Positions 24,238 through 34,400 of a stretch of DNA of 64,000 nt are shown here, one piece after another. The position numbers and the translations under genes were made by a program. The stretch covers positions 1 through 64,000 of the forward strand of contig NZ_JNYJ01000002.1 of NCBI RefSeq assembly GCF_000716715.1, in the 5' to 3' direction. The DNA comes from Dactylosporangium aurantiacum (GTDB lineage: Bacteria > Actinomycetota > Actinomycetes > Mycobacteriales > Micromonosporaceae). Positions within the stretch are counted from its first letter, which is position 1. Every line of letters starts with the position of its first letter. Below the pieces are notes generated by a model. It saw only the letters and a program-made list of their open reading frames with translations. It did no database searches and was not told where the DNA came from.

Positions 24238-26820
24238 TCAGCAGGCGCCCTGGTCCTCCCAGACGCCCCACTGCCCGGTGGTCGTCGGGTTCTCGCCCTG
24301 CGTCCACCACTTCGCGCGGTACCTGCGGCCGTTGTACTGCACGACCGTGTTCCCGGCGTACGCGGTGGCCGCGTTCCACACCGGCAGCCCGGTGCAGCCG
24401 GTGCCCGTGGACGCGCTCGGCGAGGTGGACCGGCTCGGCGAGGTCGAGACCGAGACCGAGACCGACGGCGACACCGACGGCGAGACCGACGCCGACGGTG
24501 ACGTGCCGGAGCAGACGCCCTGGTCGACCCAGACCGCGTTGCCGCCGGGGGTGTCACCCTGCGTCCACCACTGCGCCTTCCACGTGTGGCCGTTGTGGGA
24601 GACCAGGTTGCCGCCGGTGTACACGGTGGACGCCGACCACGCCGGCGCGGTGCAGGTGCCGGTCGACGGGTTGCCCGACACGGTCGGCGAGACGGTCGGC
24701 ACGGTGCCGCCGCGGGCGTAGTCGGCCGCGAGGGCGTAGGTCTGGCCGCCGAAGGTGAGGGTGAAGTTCGACGGGCCCGAGATCGGCAGCTGGTAGTTGA
24801 GGGTGACCTCGGCGTACGAGCCCGCCGCGATCGCCGGCACGGTCAGCCGCACCCGGTGGAAGTCGCCCTTGAGGCCGCCGACGTTGCTGCCGGTGTGCCC
24901 GGTCGACACGGTGGTCAGCGCCCAGCCGGACTGCTGGCTGAGGTTGCCCGGCGCGGTCGTCGGGTAGTCGAACTCCAACTGCGCCCCGGCCGGGATCGGC
25001 GCGCCGGTGTTGTTGACCAGGCGCAGCTCCGGGTTGATCGGGTAGTTGTTGTCGCCGAGGGCGAACCCGCCCATCTGCACCCCGACGTTGAGCGTCTGCG
25101 TCGGCAGCGTGATGTTCGCCTTCTTCGCCCCGTACGGCGCCGCCGTCTTGAACTTGTCGTAGAGCAGGTTCGTCAGGGTGTTGCCGATGTAGTACTCGTT
25201 GCGGGTGGCGTTCCACGCGTAGTCACCGGCGAGCTCCCAGATCATGACGCCGCCGATGCCCTTGTTCACCACGTAGTCGGCCTTCACGCCGAGCGACTGG
25301 TCGTCCTCGGTGGACAGGAACACACCCTTCTGCGCGTTCCACAGCCACGGCGCCACCAGGGCGCTGGAGTAGTTGCGGGTGTAGGTGCCGCTGACGCGGT
25401 CCTCCGGGTCGGTCGCCGGGGTCAGCCCGTACGCCTCCAGGTAGCTGCCGGCCCGCCCGTCCTGCAGGTTCTTCGCGTGCCACATCGGGTTGGCGCCCGC
25501 CGGCACCTCGGCGTTGAGCTCCTCGTCGTGCCACAGGTTGTCGATGCCGACCGCGCCGTTGCCGCACGGGGTCGTCGAGCCGATCGCCCCGCCGGTGCCG
25601 GCCGGGCACTTCGTCTGGTCCGGCAGCGCCGCGCGCCCCCACAGGCCGTTGGTGCCGCCGGTGACGCCGCGCCAGCCGCGGGTGTAGTACGGCACGCCGA
25701 TGTTGATCCGGCCGGACTGCATCGCGCCGCGGAAGTAGTGGTACGCCCAGTCGGTGTTGAGGTAGCCGATGTTGGAGTAGGCGCCGTACACGCCGCCCTG
25801 CGACAGCTCCGCGTCGTCGCCGTTGTCGTACAGCGCCGCGTTCGGCCCGACGAAGTGGTTCCACGAGCCGTGCAGGTCGTACGACATGATGTTGACGTAG
25901 TCGAGGTACTGCAGCGCCTGGTAGGACTCCAGGCCGCGCAGCAGCCAGCCGGACGCGGGCGCGGCGACGGTCACCATGTAGTACTTGCCGTCGGCGGCCG
26001 CGGCGGCGTCGAGCTTCTCCCGCAGCGTCTTCATCAGCAGGTGGTAGGAGGCGTTGAGCCCGGCCCGCTTCGCGTCGGCCTGTGCGAAGTCGAGGGGGTT
26101 GCCGGCCTTGGCGTTGGAGGTCGGGTACTCGTAGTCGATGTCGACGCCGTCGAAGCCGTACGTGCGCAGGAACGCCACCACCGAGTCGGCGAAGGTGTTG
26201 ATGCCGGCGACGTTGACGCTGTTGTCGGCGTTCGTGGTCATCCGGTAGAAGCCGCCGGAGTCCACGCGCTCGCCGTTGTCGCCGAAGTAGCCGCCGGTCT
26301 CGGCCCAACCACCGACGCTGATCAGCGTCTTCACCGCCGGGTGCTGCTTCTTGAACTTGTTGAGCAGGTTGAAGTGGCCGGTGTACGAGTACGCCGGGTC
26401 CATCTCCGCGCCGGCGGTGCCGGGCCAGGTCATGTTCGTCGCGGCGTTGTTCGCCGCCGTCGGGGTGCCGACGGAGATCTTGTTGGCGCCGTCGACGTGC
26501 GCGAACGCGTAGTTGATGTGGGTGACCTTGTCCCACGGGATCTGGCTGGCCAGGTACGCGGGCGCGCCGTTCTTGCCGGTCCGCCAGCTGGTGAAGTAGC
26601 CGATGATGCGGCGGCCGTGGTCGGCGCCGAGGTTCTCCCGGCCGTTGGTGTCGTACACGGTGCAGTACGGCACCGTCACGCCAGGCGTCGGGTAGAGCCC
26701 GTCCGGCCGGCAGGCCGCGTGGTCGACCTCCGCGCTGGCGGTGGTCACGAAGAAGGCCGCGGAGGCGGCCACCAGGGCGGCCGTCGCGGCGGACAGGAGG
26801 TGCAGGGCGCGTCGTCGCAT
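24238..26820 (-). CDS. Secreted multi-domain chitinase (GH18 with two C-terminal chitin-binding modules)
   Basis: 860 residues. A signal peptide ends near 'TTASAEV'. The GH18 domain (~45-565) has the catalytic D224-G-x-D227-x-D229-x-E231 motif, 'SVGGW' before it and 'MIWELAGDY' near its end. A beta-sandwich domain follows (~580-720), then two type 5/12 chitin-binding modules (~730-770 and ~820-860, each with 'W..GTVYTGGNLVSHNG.TWKAQWWTQG'-like features), joined by a Ser/Pro/Val linker of SPSVS repeats. It should hydrolyse chitin outside the cell. ATG 26820 has a GAGGGG site; a longer start at 26835 is possible but less likely. Confidence 0.95.
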   Translation of the reverse strand: MRRRALHLLSAATAALVAASAAFFVTTASAEVDHAACRPDGLYPTPGVTVPYCTVYDTNGRENLGADHGRRIIGYFTSWRTGKNGAPAYLASQIPWDKVTHINYAFAHVDGANKISVGTPTAANNAATNMTWPGTAGAEMDPAYSYTGHFNLLNKFKKQHPAVKTLISVGGWAETGGYFGDNGERVDSGGFYRMTTNADNSVNVAGINTFADSVVAFLRTYGFDGVDIDYEYPTSNAKAGNPLDFAQADAKRAGLNASYHLLMKTLREKLDAAAAADGKYYMVTVAAPASGWLLRGLESYQALQYLDYVNIMSYDLHGSWNHFVGPNAALYDNGDDAELSQGGVYGAYSNIGYLNTDWAYHYFRGAMQSGRINIGVPYYTRGWRGVTGGTNGLWGRAALPDQTKCPAGTGGAIGSTTPCGNGAVGIDNLWHDEELNAEVPAGANPMWHAKNLQDGRAGSYLEAYGLTPATDPEDRVSGTYTRNYSSALVAPWLWNAQKGVFLSTEDDQSLGVKADYVVNKGIGGVMIWELAGDYAWNATRNEYYIGNTLTNLLYDKFKTAAPYGAKKANITLPTQTLNVGVQMGGFALGDNNYPINPELRLVNNTGAPIPAGAQLEFDYPTTAPGNLSQQSGWALTTVSTGHTGSNVGGLKGDFHRVRLTVPAIAAGSYAEVTLNYQLPISGPSNFTLTFGGQTYALAADYARGGTVPTVSPTVSGNPSTGTCTAPAWSASTVYTGGNLVSHNGHTWKAQWWTQGDTPGGNAVWVDQGVCSGTSPSASVSPSVSPSVSVSVSTSPSRSTSPSASTGTGCTGLPVWNAATAYAGNTVVQYNGRRYRAKWWTQGENPTTTGQWGVWEDQGAC

Positions 26821-26834
26821 GGAACCCCTCGCCA

Positions 26835-26868
26835 ACCGTTAATAAAGTTAACAGTAAAGTGTCCTAGA
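26835..26868 (-). promoter_or_regulatory. AT-rich promoter region of the chitinase gene
   Basis: A stretch far lower in GC than its surroundings. On the gene strand it has two direct copies of ACTTTA(C/T)T followed by GTTAA or AAC. It probably contains the promoter and a regulator site; no DasR consensus was seen. Confidence 0.3.
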
Positions 26869-26930
26869 TGTATAGCGGCCATCGACGAGGGTGCGCAAGG
26901 GTAAGGCTTAACGGCGCCTTAGTACGGGAC

Positions 26931-27854
26931 TTATTTCTGGGTGGCGGTGTGCAGGTTGCGCGTCGCGAGGATGGATGACCGCACTTCCTGGAGCAGCTCG
27001 GTGGTCGCCAGGGGGCGCCCCCACTCGGCCGTCGCCAGCTCGTCCATGCCGACGGTCTCGATGCCGCAGCGGTACGGCCGGCCCAGCAGCCGCACGGCGT
27101 CGCAGTGCTGGTGCCGCACGTAGGGGTCGTTGGTCACCAGCAGCACCCGGTCGGTCCCGGTCGGCGTGTGAATGTGCTCGGCCCAGCCGAGCAGGGTGCA
27201 GGCGGTGCTGGCCCGCAGCGGCGGCCGGGTCGAGGCGGCGGCCAGGACGTGGACGTCACCCTCCGGCCACTGCCGATGCCACCAGCCGTCGCCGCCGTGC
27301 GTCTTCGCGGGCTCGGGCAGGCCGAGGAACCGGCGCAGCGCGGCCGTCATCATGTCGGCCTCGGTCTCCAGCTCGCCGAGGCCGAGGCGGATCCCTTCCC
27401 GGTGCTCCCGGTCGTCGCGGTGCCGCAGGCTGCCCAGCCCGGCGACCGTGCCGGCCTCGACGCCGCGGCGCAGCAGCCGCGCGGTGTAGTCGACCCGGCC
27501 GAGGGTGACCCGGATGCCGCCGCCGAGGATGACGACGTGGTCGTAGCGCCGGTGCCGGGGCGCGGTGCCACCCAGGCCGAGTTCGTGGATCAGCGCGCGG
27601 AGCTCGTCGTCGAGCGGCCCGTAGCCGACGCGGGCGGTGTCGAACCGCTCCTTCGTCCCGGCCCGGAAGTCCCAGACCGCGCTGAACGCCGCGAGCCGGT
27701 CCAGGACCTCGCCGGTGGGCCCGCCGGCCACCTCGCCGGCGAAGTGCGCGACGAGACCGCGCATGGCGGGGGAGGTGGCCCAGTCGTGGATGGACGCGGC
27801 GACGTCGGCCGGGTCCGTCCCGCCCGGCTCGCACGGCGGCAGCGCGAACGGCAC
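26931..27854 (-). CDS. Hypothetical protein, possibly ElyC/SanA/YdcF (DUF218)-like
   Basis: 307 residues from GTG 27854. Two segments recall the YdcF fold: 'YDHVVILGGG' near residue 104, and 'DRVLLVTNDPYVRHQHCDA' near 240, with 'STACTLLGWAEHI' before it where the family has a conserved nucleotide-like loop. The first ~95 residues are of unknown type. There is no membrane helix, unlike SanA. It is divergent from the TerD-HNH gene with a shared 160-bp gap. The family link is weak and the function unknown. Confidence 0.6.
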   Translation of the reverse strand: MPFALPPCEPGGTDPADVAASIHDWATSPAMRGLVAHFAGEVAGGPTGEVLDRLAAFSAVWDFRAGTKERFDTARVGYGPLDDELRALIHELGLGGTAPRHRRYDHVVILGGGIRVTLGRVDYTARLLRRGVEAGTVAGLGSLRHRDDREHREGIRLGLGELETEADMMTAALRRFLGLPEPAKTHGGDGWWHRQWPEGDVHVLAAASTRPPLRASTACTLLGWAEHIHTPTGTDRVLLVTNDPYVRHQHCDAVRLLGRPYRCGIETVGMDELATAEWGRPLATTELLQEVRSSILATRNLHTATQK

Positions 27855-28014
27855 CCCGGCAGCCTACAAGACCGCCGTTTCCCGCAACGAAGCTGCACAT
27901 GGTCCGCGGCGGGAGACCGGGCGCGGTTGTGCTCCATAGTGGACAGTCCGGGGCGTGACGCGATGATCGACTCCGAGATACGGTGTCGTTACGCTCACGG
28001 CCCGGAGGTGTCCT

Positions 28015-29622
28015 TTGACGACCGCAGCACTCGCCCGCGGTGCGAACACCACGATCGACGAGACGGCGGTCACGGCGCTCGTCGCCTGGCGCTCCGGCGC
28101 AACGGTCGACGCGTGCGCGCTGCTGGTCGGCGAGGGCGGCAAGGTGCGCGGCGACGCCGACTTCGTGTTCTACAACCAGCCGCAGGACGGCTCCGGCGCG
28201 GTCCGGCTGAGCACCGACGGCGTCGGCGCGGCGACCCTCGCCGTCGACCTGGCCCGGGTCCCGGCCGACGTCAGCAGCGTCGTCGTCGCCGGGTCGATGG
28301 ACACCGGCACGTTCGACGGGGTGCCGGGCCTCGAGGTCACCGTCAAGGGCCGGCGCGGGCAGGTCGTCGCCAGGTTCCCCCTCCGCGACGTGGAGCCGGT
28401 CACCGCGGTGGTGTTCGGCGAGTTCTACCGGCGGCAGGGCCGGTGGAAGTTCCGGGCCATCGGGCAGGGCTGGGACTCGGGCCTGGAGGGCCTGGCCACG
28501 GCCTACGGCGTCACGGTCGAGGCCGACCCGGCCGAGGACGCCGCGGCGCCCGCCGCCACCCCCGCGGTGCGCGCCGACTGGTACGTGGCACCGGACAACC
28601 CGTCGCTGCTGCGCTGGTGGAACGGCACCGAGTGGAGCGTGCAGACGGTGCCGCTCATCCACGACACGCCGACGGTCTGCGGCCGGTGCGGCGGCCCGAA
28701 GTACCGCAGCTACGCCGGTGTGCCGTCCGCCTGCCGCCGGTGCGAGCCGGAGATCGCGAACGTGCTCAACGTGTGGCGGACCCGGGCCGCCAGGGTCCTC
28801 GCCGCCACCGGCACCGCCGAGCCCGCCTGGTCGCAGCTGTGGGCCGAGCTGCGCTACCACCGGGTGCGTGAGGAGGCCGGCCGGGAGGCGCTGCGCCCGG
28901 CCGCCCTGCACCACCTGCACCAGCTGCTGACGTTCGCGTTCGCCGACGGGGTGATCGAGCAGCACGAGATGGACGCCTTCGACGACGCGGTCCGCGCCCT
29001 CGGCGTCGTCGACCCCGCGATCAGCCAGCTGCGCCGCCGGCTGCGGCGCGGCCTGGAGCTGGGCCTGATCAGCGGCGGCGACGTGCCCCGGGCCACCTCC
29101 AGCACCCTGCACCTGGACGCGGACGAGATCCTGCACCTGGACGTGCCCGCGACGCGGGTGCGGCAGCTGGCCAGCGGCACCCGCCGCAACAGCGGCCGGC
29201 TCATCGTCACCAACACCAAGCTGCGCTTCGTCGGCGAGGGTGCCGGCGCCGACCTCGCCTGGTCGAAGGTGATCGAGGCCCGCCCCGAGTACGGCACCGT
29301 GGTCGTCGCCGCCACCACCTCCCGCGGCGGCGGCACCTACGAGGTCGGCGACCCCGAGTACGTGGCCGCCGTCCTCACCGGCGTGCTGAAGGTCGCGAAG
29401 CGGATCGCGACCGTGCCCGGCCAGCGCGACTCCCGCTCGGTGCCGCCGGCGATCCGGGCCGAGGTGTGGCGCCGCGACGGCGGGGCGTGCGTGGAGTGCC
29501 AGGCCACCGAGTACCTGGAGTTCGACCACGTCATCCCGTGGAGCCGCGGCGGCGCGACCAGCGTCGGCAACCTGCAGCTGCTGTGCCGCCGGTGCAACCT
29601 CGCCAAGGGCGCCCGGATCTAG
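28015..29622 (+). CDS. TerD - DUF2510 - zinc ribbon - TerB-like - PH-like - HNH nuclease protein
   Basis: 535 residues from TTG 28015, with GGAGGTG just upstream. Domains in order: TerD (~1-165; 'RGDADFVFYNQP', 'RVPADVSSVVVAG'); a DUF2510-like W-Y..P...L-R-W-W-N-G..W motif (~183-205); a Cys4 ribbon 'CGRCGGP...CRRC' (~222-244); a TerB-like helical segment 'FAFADGVIEQHEMDAF' (~303-345); a GRAM/PH-like segment 'NSGRLIVTNTKLRFVG' (~362-458); and a C-terminal HNH endonuclease with C492-x-x-C495, 'FDHVIPWSRGG' (D504, H505) and C524-x-x-C527. The nuclease motif looks intact. It suggests a Ter-sensing DNA-cleaving or repair factor. The gene overlaps the convergent alkX by 4 nt. Confidence 0.85.
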   Translation: MTTAALARGANTTIDETAVTALVAWRSGATVDACALLVGEGGKVRGDADFVFYNQPQDGSGAVRLSTDGVGAATLAVDLARVPADVSSVVVAGSMDTGTFDGVPGLEVTVKGRRGQVVARFPLRDVEPVTAVVFGEFYRRQGRWKFRAIGQGWDSGLEGLATAYGVTVEADPAEDAAAPAATPAVRADWYVAPDNPSLLRWWNGTEWSVQTVPLIHDTPTVCGRCGGPKYRSYAGVPSACRRCEPEIANVLNVWRTRAARVLAATGTAEPAWSQLWAELRYHRVREEAGREALRPAALHHLHQLLTFAFADGVIEQHEMDAFDDAVRALGVVDPAISQLRRRLRRGLELGLISGGDVPRATSSTLHLDADEILHLDVPATRVRQLASGTRRNSGRLIVTNTKLRFVGEGAGADLAWSKVIEARPEYGTVVVAATTSRGGGTYEVGDPEYVAAVLTGVLKVAKRIATVPGQRDSRSVPPAIRAEVWRRDGGACVECQATEYLEFDHVIPWSRGGATSVGNLQLLCRRCNLAKGARI

Positions 29623-30725
29623 CGCGCCACCTCGAGCCGCAGCCAGGCGGCCAGGCCGGCGATCTCGGCGTCGACCGCGGCGGCCGTCGCCGCGTCGAAC
29701 GGCTCGTCCTCGTGGACGGCGCGCACCCGCAGCACCCCGGCCTTGCGGTCCGCGGCCGCGTCGAGCTTGCCCACCAGGCGGTCGCCGTGCAGGATCGGCA
29801 GCGCGTAGTAGCCCCAGCGGCGGTTCGCGGCCGGCTTGTACATCTCCAGGCCGTAGTCGAAGCCGAACAGCTCCACGGCCCGCTTCCGGTCGTGGATGAG
29901 CCGGTCGAACGGCGACAGCAGCGCCACCCGCCCGTCCAGTGGCTCGCCGAGCCGGCCGAGCTGCTCCGGGTCGACCCGCCAGGTGCCCTTGACCCCGTCG
30001 ACGGTCGCCGGCTCCCCGACGTCGCCGACGCCCCACGGCTCGATCGGCACCTCGGTCGTCTTCGCCCGCGCGATGCCGAGCGCCCGCAGCCGCCGCTCGC
30101 TTCGGCACCGCGGTGCGTCCTGCGCGGGCACCGGCGTCTCGTCCGGGTACACCCGCTCCGCCAGGTCCCACAGCCGGTCCCGCCCCTGCCGCCCGGCGAC
30201 CGCGACCTCCCCGCGGGCCGCCATCAGGTCCAGCAGCCGGATCACGTTCTGGTCGTTGGTCCAGCCGGTCGACGCCCACGGCACCACGCACGTGTCGGGG
30301 ATGACCCGCGACGGCAGTGGCCCCTCCGCGGCGAGCCGGGCGAGGATGTCGCGCCGGCACGCGTCGTTGGCCCGGATCCAGTCCAGGTGCCGCTGGTACT
30401 TCCACGCCCCGGGCGCCTCCTCGCGGCGCAGCGACATCTCCGCCCGGTACAGCGCGATGTCCTCCGCCGGCCGCACCGTCGCCGCCAGCTCGACCAGGTC
30501 CCGCCGCCCCAGCGCACCGGCCAGGTCCGCGGGCTCGTACGCGCCCCCGAGCCGGCTCCACGCCACGAGATCGGCACTCGGCGCGACCGCCGCCGTCGGG
30601 TCGAGCTGCAGCAACGTCAGGTGCCGCACCAGCTCCAGCAGCCCCGCGGGCCGGCCCGCCTCCAGCAGCTGCGCCCGCACCGCGATCCGGCGCGCGTCGG
30701 CAGGGGACAACCGGTGCGTGGTCAT
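29619..30725 (-). CDS. AlkX/YcaQ-family DNA glycosylase (HTH_42, winged helix)
   Basis: 368 residues. Members unhook interstrand crosslinks and remove bulky alkylated purines. The catalytic Q-phi-D motif is visible as Q-L-D in 'LTLLQLDPTAAV' (residue ~40), which points to the AlkX (YcaQ) rather than the AlkZ (Q-phi-Q) subgroup. The conserved C-terminal block 'LLSPFDRLIHDRKRAVELFGF' and 'YYALPILHGDRLVGKLD' is present. The stop overlaps the TerD-HNH stop, and both are DNA-acting proteins. Confidence 0.88.
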   Translation of the reverse strand: MTTHRLSPADARRIAVRAQLLEAGRPAGLLELVRHLTLLQLDPTAAVAPSADLVAWSRLGGAYEPADLAGALGRRDLVELAATVRPAEDIALYRAEMSLRREEAPGAWKYQRHLDWIRANDACRRDILARLAAEGPLPSRVIPDTCVVPWASTGWTNDQNVIRLLDLMAARGEVAVAGRQGRDRLWDLAERVYPDETPVPAQDAPRCRSERRLRALGIARAKTTEVPIEPWGVGDVGEPATVDGVKGTWRVDPEQLGRLGEPLDGRVALLSPFDRLIHDRKRAVELFGFDYGLEMYKPAANRRWGYYALPILHGDRLVGKLDAAADRKAGVLRVRAVHEDEPFDAATAAAVDAEIAGLAAWLRLEVAR

Positions 30726-30772
30726 CCTCAGAGGCTAGTACCGCCGCACCGCCCCCGCGGCCCGGCCGCCGG

Positions 30773-31439
30773 TCAGTTCCAGGGGGTGGCGGTGCAGGCG
30801 ACCCGGCCGCAGTCCTCACACAACGACAGGGTGCGCCAGCCGTCGCCGTACTCGCGGACGCGCGCGGGCAGCGTGGCGACGTGGAACATCAGCCGGCCGC
30901 GGGACGGGCAGTGCGGCGACGTCCTCGACGCGCAGGCCGACCGGGTGGCGCTCGGCGGCGAGGTCCTCGTGGCGGGCGACAGGGCGCAGCCGGGCCGCGC
31001 GGCGCCGCGCGGTGAAGCGGTGCCGGGCGGGGCCGTGAGCGGGCACCTCGACGCCCAGGGTCTCGTACTCCTCGCGTGCGGTGCCGGCGCGGACGTCGGC
31101 GGCGACCGCGGCCAGGGCGGCGTCGGTGCCGATGGCGGCGAGGGCCCACGCGTCGCGGAAGTGCCATCGGTCCCGCAGCCGGCGGGCGAGCAGCTCGACG
31201 CAGCGGTCCGGGGCACCGGCGAGCAGTACGCAGAGGTCGTCGAAGCCGACGTCGAAGGGCTCCAGCAGCGCGGCGATGACGTGCTCCTGGTGCGGCCGCA
31301 GCCACTCGGGGTGCGTACCGGCGAGCAGCGAGAAATGGTCGGCCAGGACGCGGGTGTCCGCGCCGGGCCGCGCCAGCGCGGCGACCAGGACGGCGACGTC
31401 CTCGGGGGAGGCGACCGGCAGGGGCTGTCTGCCGGGCAT
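30773..31439 (-). pseudogene. Frameshifted HEAT-like hypothetical protein
   Basis: From ATG 31439 the frame reads as helical repeats ('LLEPFDVGFDDLCVLLAGAPDRCVELL', split here by memory of Leu/Asp spacing) for about 170 residues. Near 30890-30905 it turns into Arg/Pro-rich shadow sequence, while the neighbouring frame starts to read well ('LMFHVATLPARVREYGDGW', then 'CEDCGRVACTATPWN') and stops at 30773. One base lost or gained in a CCCG-rich stretch explains this. It could be a true mutation or a sequencing error. The function is unknown. Confidence 0.55.
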
Positions 31440-31494
31440 GACGCGCACAGGCACGCCGGACCGTAGCATCCGGTCCGGCGTGCCCCACCGCGGG

Positions 31495-34400
31495 TCAGCG
31501 CTTCATGCCGTGCTCGATCGCCTCGATGATGCGGGGGCGCAGCTCGGCGGCGCTGATGATGGCGTCGACGGAGCCGACGGCCACGGCGCGCTGGATGTTG
31601 TGGACGCGGTCGAACTCGGCGGCGACCTCGCCGAGCTTCTCCGCACGCACGGCGGAGTGGACCTCGGCGAGCTGCGCGTTGAGGGCGGCCCGCTCGGCGC
31701 CGGTGGCCCCGGAGATGCGCGCCTGCAGGTCGGTGACCCGCGGGTCGGTCGCGGTGCGGTTGTTGACCTCGCCGGTGAACACGACCGCGGCGGCGGGGGC
31801 GCCGCCGAGCACGGAGGCGAACGAGCCCTCCAGTGCCAGGACGGTCATGTTCGGGTTGAGGGCCTTGGAGAACACCACGAACGCGCCGCCGTGGTAGCGG
31901 GAGATGACGCAGAAGACGATCGGGCCCTCGAAGTTGACGATGGCCCGGCCGATCTCGGCGCCGTACTCCAGCTGCAGCTTGCGCATCGACTCGGGGGAGC
32001 CGTCGAAGCCGGACAGGTTGGCGAGGACCACGAGCGGGCGGTTGCCGGAGGCGGCGTTGATGGCCCGGGCGGTCTTCTTGGACGAGCGCGGGAAGAGGGT
32101 GCCCGCGGTGTACGTGTCGGGCCCGTCGGTGGGCGGGAAACCGCGCCGCGGCACGGAGCGGGACTCGATGCCGATGAGGCACACGGGCCAGCCGCCGATG
32201 TGCACGTCCTGCACCGCGGACGTCTCGGCGTCGGCCATGCCGGCCCAGCGTTCCAGCACCGGGTGGTCCTGGTCGGACAGGGCCCGCATGACGGTGCGGA
32301 TGTCGAAGGGCTTCTTGCGGTCGGGGTTGTGCGCGACCGAGAAGATCTGCCCGACGGTGGTGAAGTCGCTGCCGACGATCGCGTGCGGGAAGTCCGAGAC
32401 GTCCCGGTCGACGGGGTCGCTGGTCACGGCGCGCCGCGGGCCGGTCTCGCCCGGCACCACGTACGTGTGGTCGTAGTGCGCCATGAGGATGTCCCGGGCG
32501 GCCGGCAGGTGCGGCGCCCAGTACTGCGCCTGGCCGTTGGGGCCCATGACCCGGTCGTAGCCGCCGATGCCGTAGTTGTCCTCGGCGGAGACGCCGCCGG
32601 AGAAGTCCAGCGACTGCTTGCCGGTCAGCACCATCGCCGAGTCCGGGGTCATGACCAGGATGCCCTTGGTGTGCATGAGCATCGTCGCCTCGGCGTTCCA
32701 GTACGGCTGCGCGCCGACGTTGATCCCCGCGACCACGATGTTGATCTCACCGCCGGCCTGGGTGAACGTGACGATCCGCTTGAGCGCGGCGGCGACCCAG
32801 TCCATGTTCTCGGTGCCGGAGCTCATCGAGATCCGGGCGCCGGCGGACAGCGCGAACCATTCGAGGGGCACCCGCATCCGCTCGGCCAGGTCGAGCGCGG
32901 CGATGACCCGCGAGCACTCCGGCTCCGACAGGGCACCGAGCGCCTTCGTGGGGTCGCCGAGCAGCACGACCCGGGTGACGCCCTCGGGGTGCCGTTCGGT
33001 GGGGGTGGTGACGACCCCGGCGACGATCGCCGCGCTGTTCCTGCCCTTCGCCCGCTGCACCGGTACGAGCACACCCTGCTCGTCGAGGTCGTGCTCGACG
33101 AAGCTGCCGTCGGCGCCGGCGAGCAGGTCGGTCAGCTCGTAGGGGTACACGTTGCCGCGGCGGGCGGCGCGCAGCACCTTCTGCCGGTAGTCGTCGAGGG
33201 GCTGCAGCGGCTCCGTCGACGGCTTGTCGACCGACACCCGCACGCTCTGGCCGTGGTCGAGGGTGATGCGCACCGCGACCTCGCTGAGGTCCCCGGCGGA
33301 GTTGCGCTGCCGGGCGATGAACTGGACCTCTTCCAGGCCGGCTCCGGCGGTGGTCGGCAGGATGCGCTGGACCAGGGCGTTGAGCTCGTCGCCGGTCAGC
33401 TCGGTCGACGGCCAGACGTACATCATGATCCGGTTGGTGTCGAAGCGCTTGTTCTGCGGCCGCTGCGCCTGGATGTTGCGGATCGCGTCGAGACCGGCGG
33501 TGATCGCGTCCTCGACGGCGGGCAGCGCGACGAGCCGGCCGTCGGCCTCCCGCAGCGGCGTCAGGTCGCGGACCTGGCCCATCGCGATGAGCCGCTCGTC
33601 GGCCGGGTTGCTGCGCGCGACGGCCTTGAACAGGTAGATCTCCTCGTCCGCGGACGGCAGCCGGGTGAGGTCGAACTCGCGCAGCCGGTGCAGCTGCAAC
33701 CGCTGCGCGATCTGCGGGTGCAGGCCGCGGATGAGCCGGTCCTCCGTGAACGCGCCGCTGCCGGCGGCGTCGGGGCGGAACGTGAAGTGGTGGTGCATCA
33801 CGGCGCCGCTGGTGCCGGCGACGGTGGTGGTGATCCGGCGCACCGCCCGGGGCAGCGGCTGCCCGGCGAGCAGCTCGCCGAGGCGGACCGCCATCGCGTC
33901 GGCGTCCGGCTGGTCCTCCCAGGTGACGTACAGGTCGGCGACGAGCCCGTCGTCGGCGACACCGGCGGCGAGCTCGGTGACCGCGCCGATCGCCTGCTTC
34001 AGGGCGGCGATGTCGACGGCGGTGGTGACGATGCGGACCACGCCGGAGCTGTCGGTGCGCTCGGCGGTGACGAACCGGCAGCCGGCCGCCTCCCGCACGG
34101 TGACCCCGGACAGCGCCCGGTTGCCGTAGTACCGGCGGGTCAGCACCTCCAGCAGCGGCGCGTGGTCGCGGCCGGGGCGGCCGATGCGCTGCCCGAGCAG
34201 CCGCACCAGCGGCTCGGCGCTGGCGACCATGGCCTGGATGCGCTCGGCGCGGTCCGGGGCGTCCGGGTTGCGGTCCAGGTGCTGCAGGTCCTCGCGGACC
34301 GCGGCGTACACCTTGGCCCGGTTGCGGCGCAGCAGCGGCTGGGCGAACCAGCGGAACACCACGCCCCGGGCCAGGTCCGACACGGCGGGGAAGCGCACCT

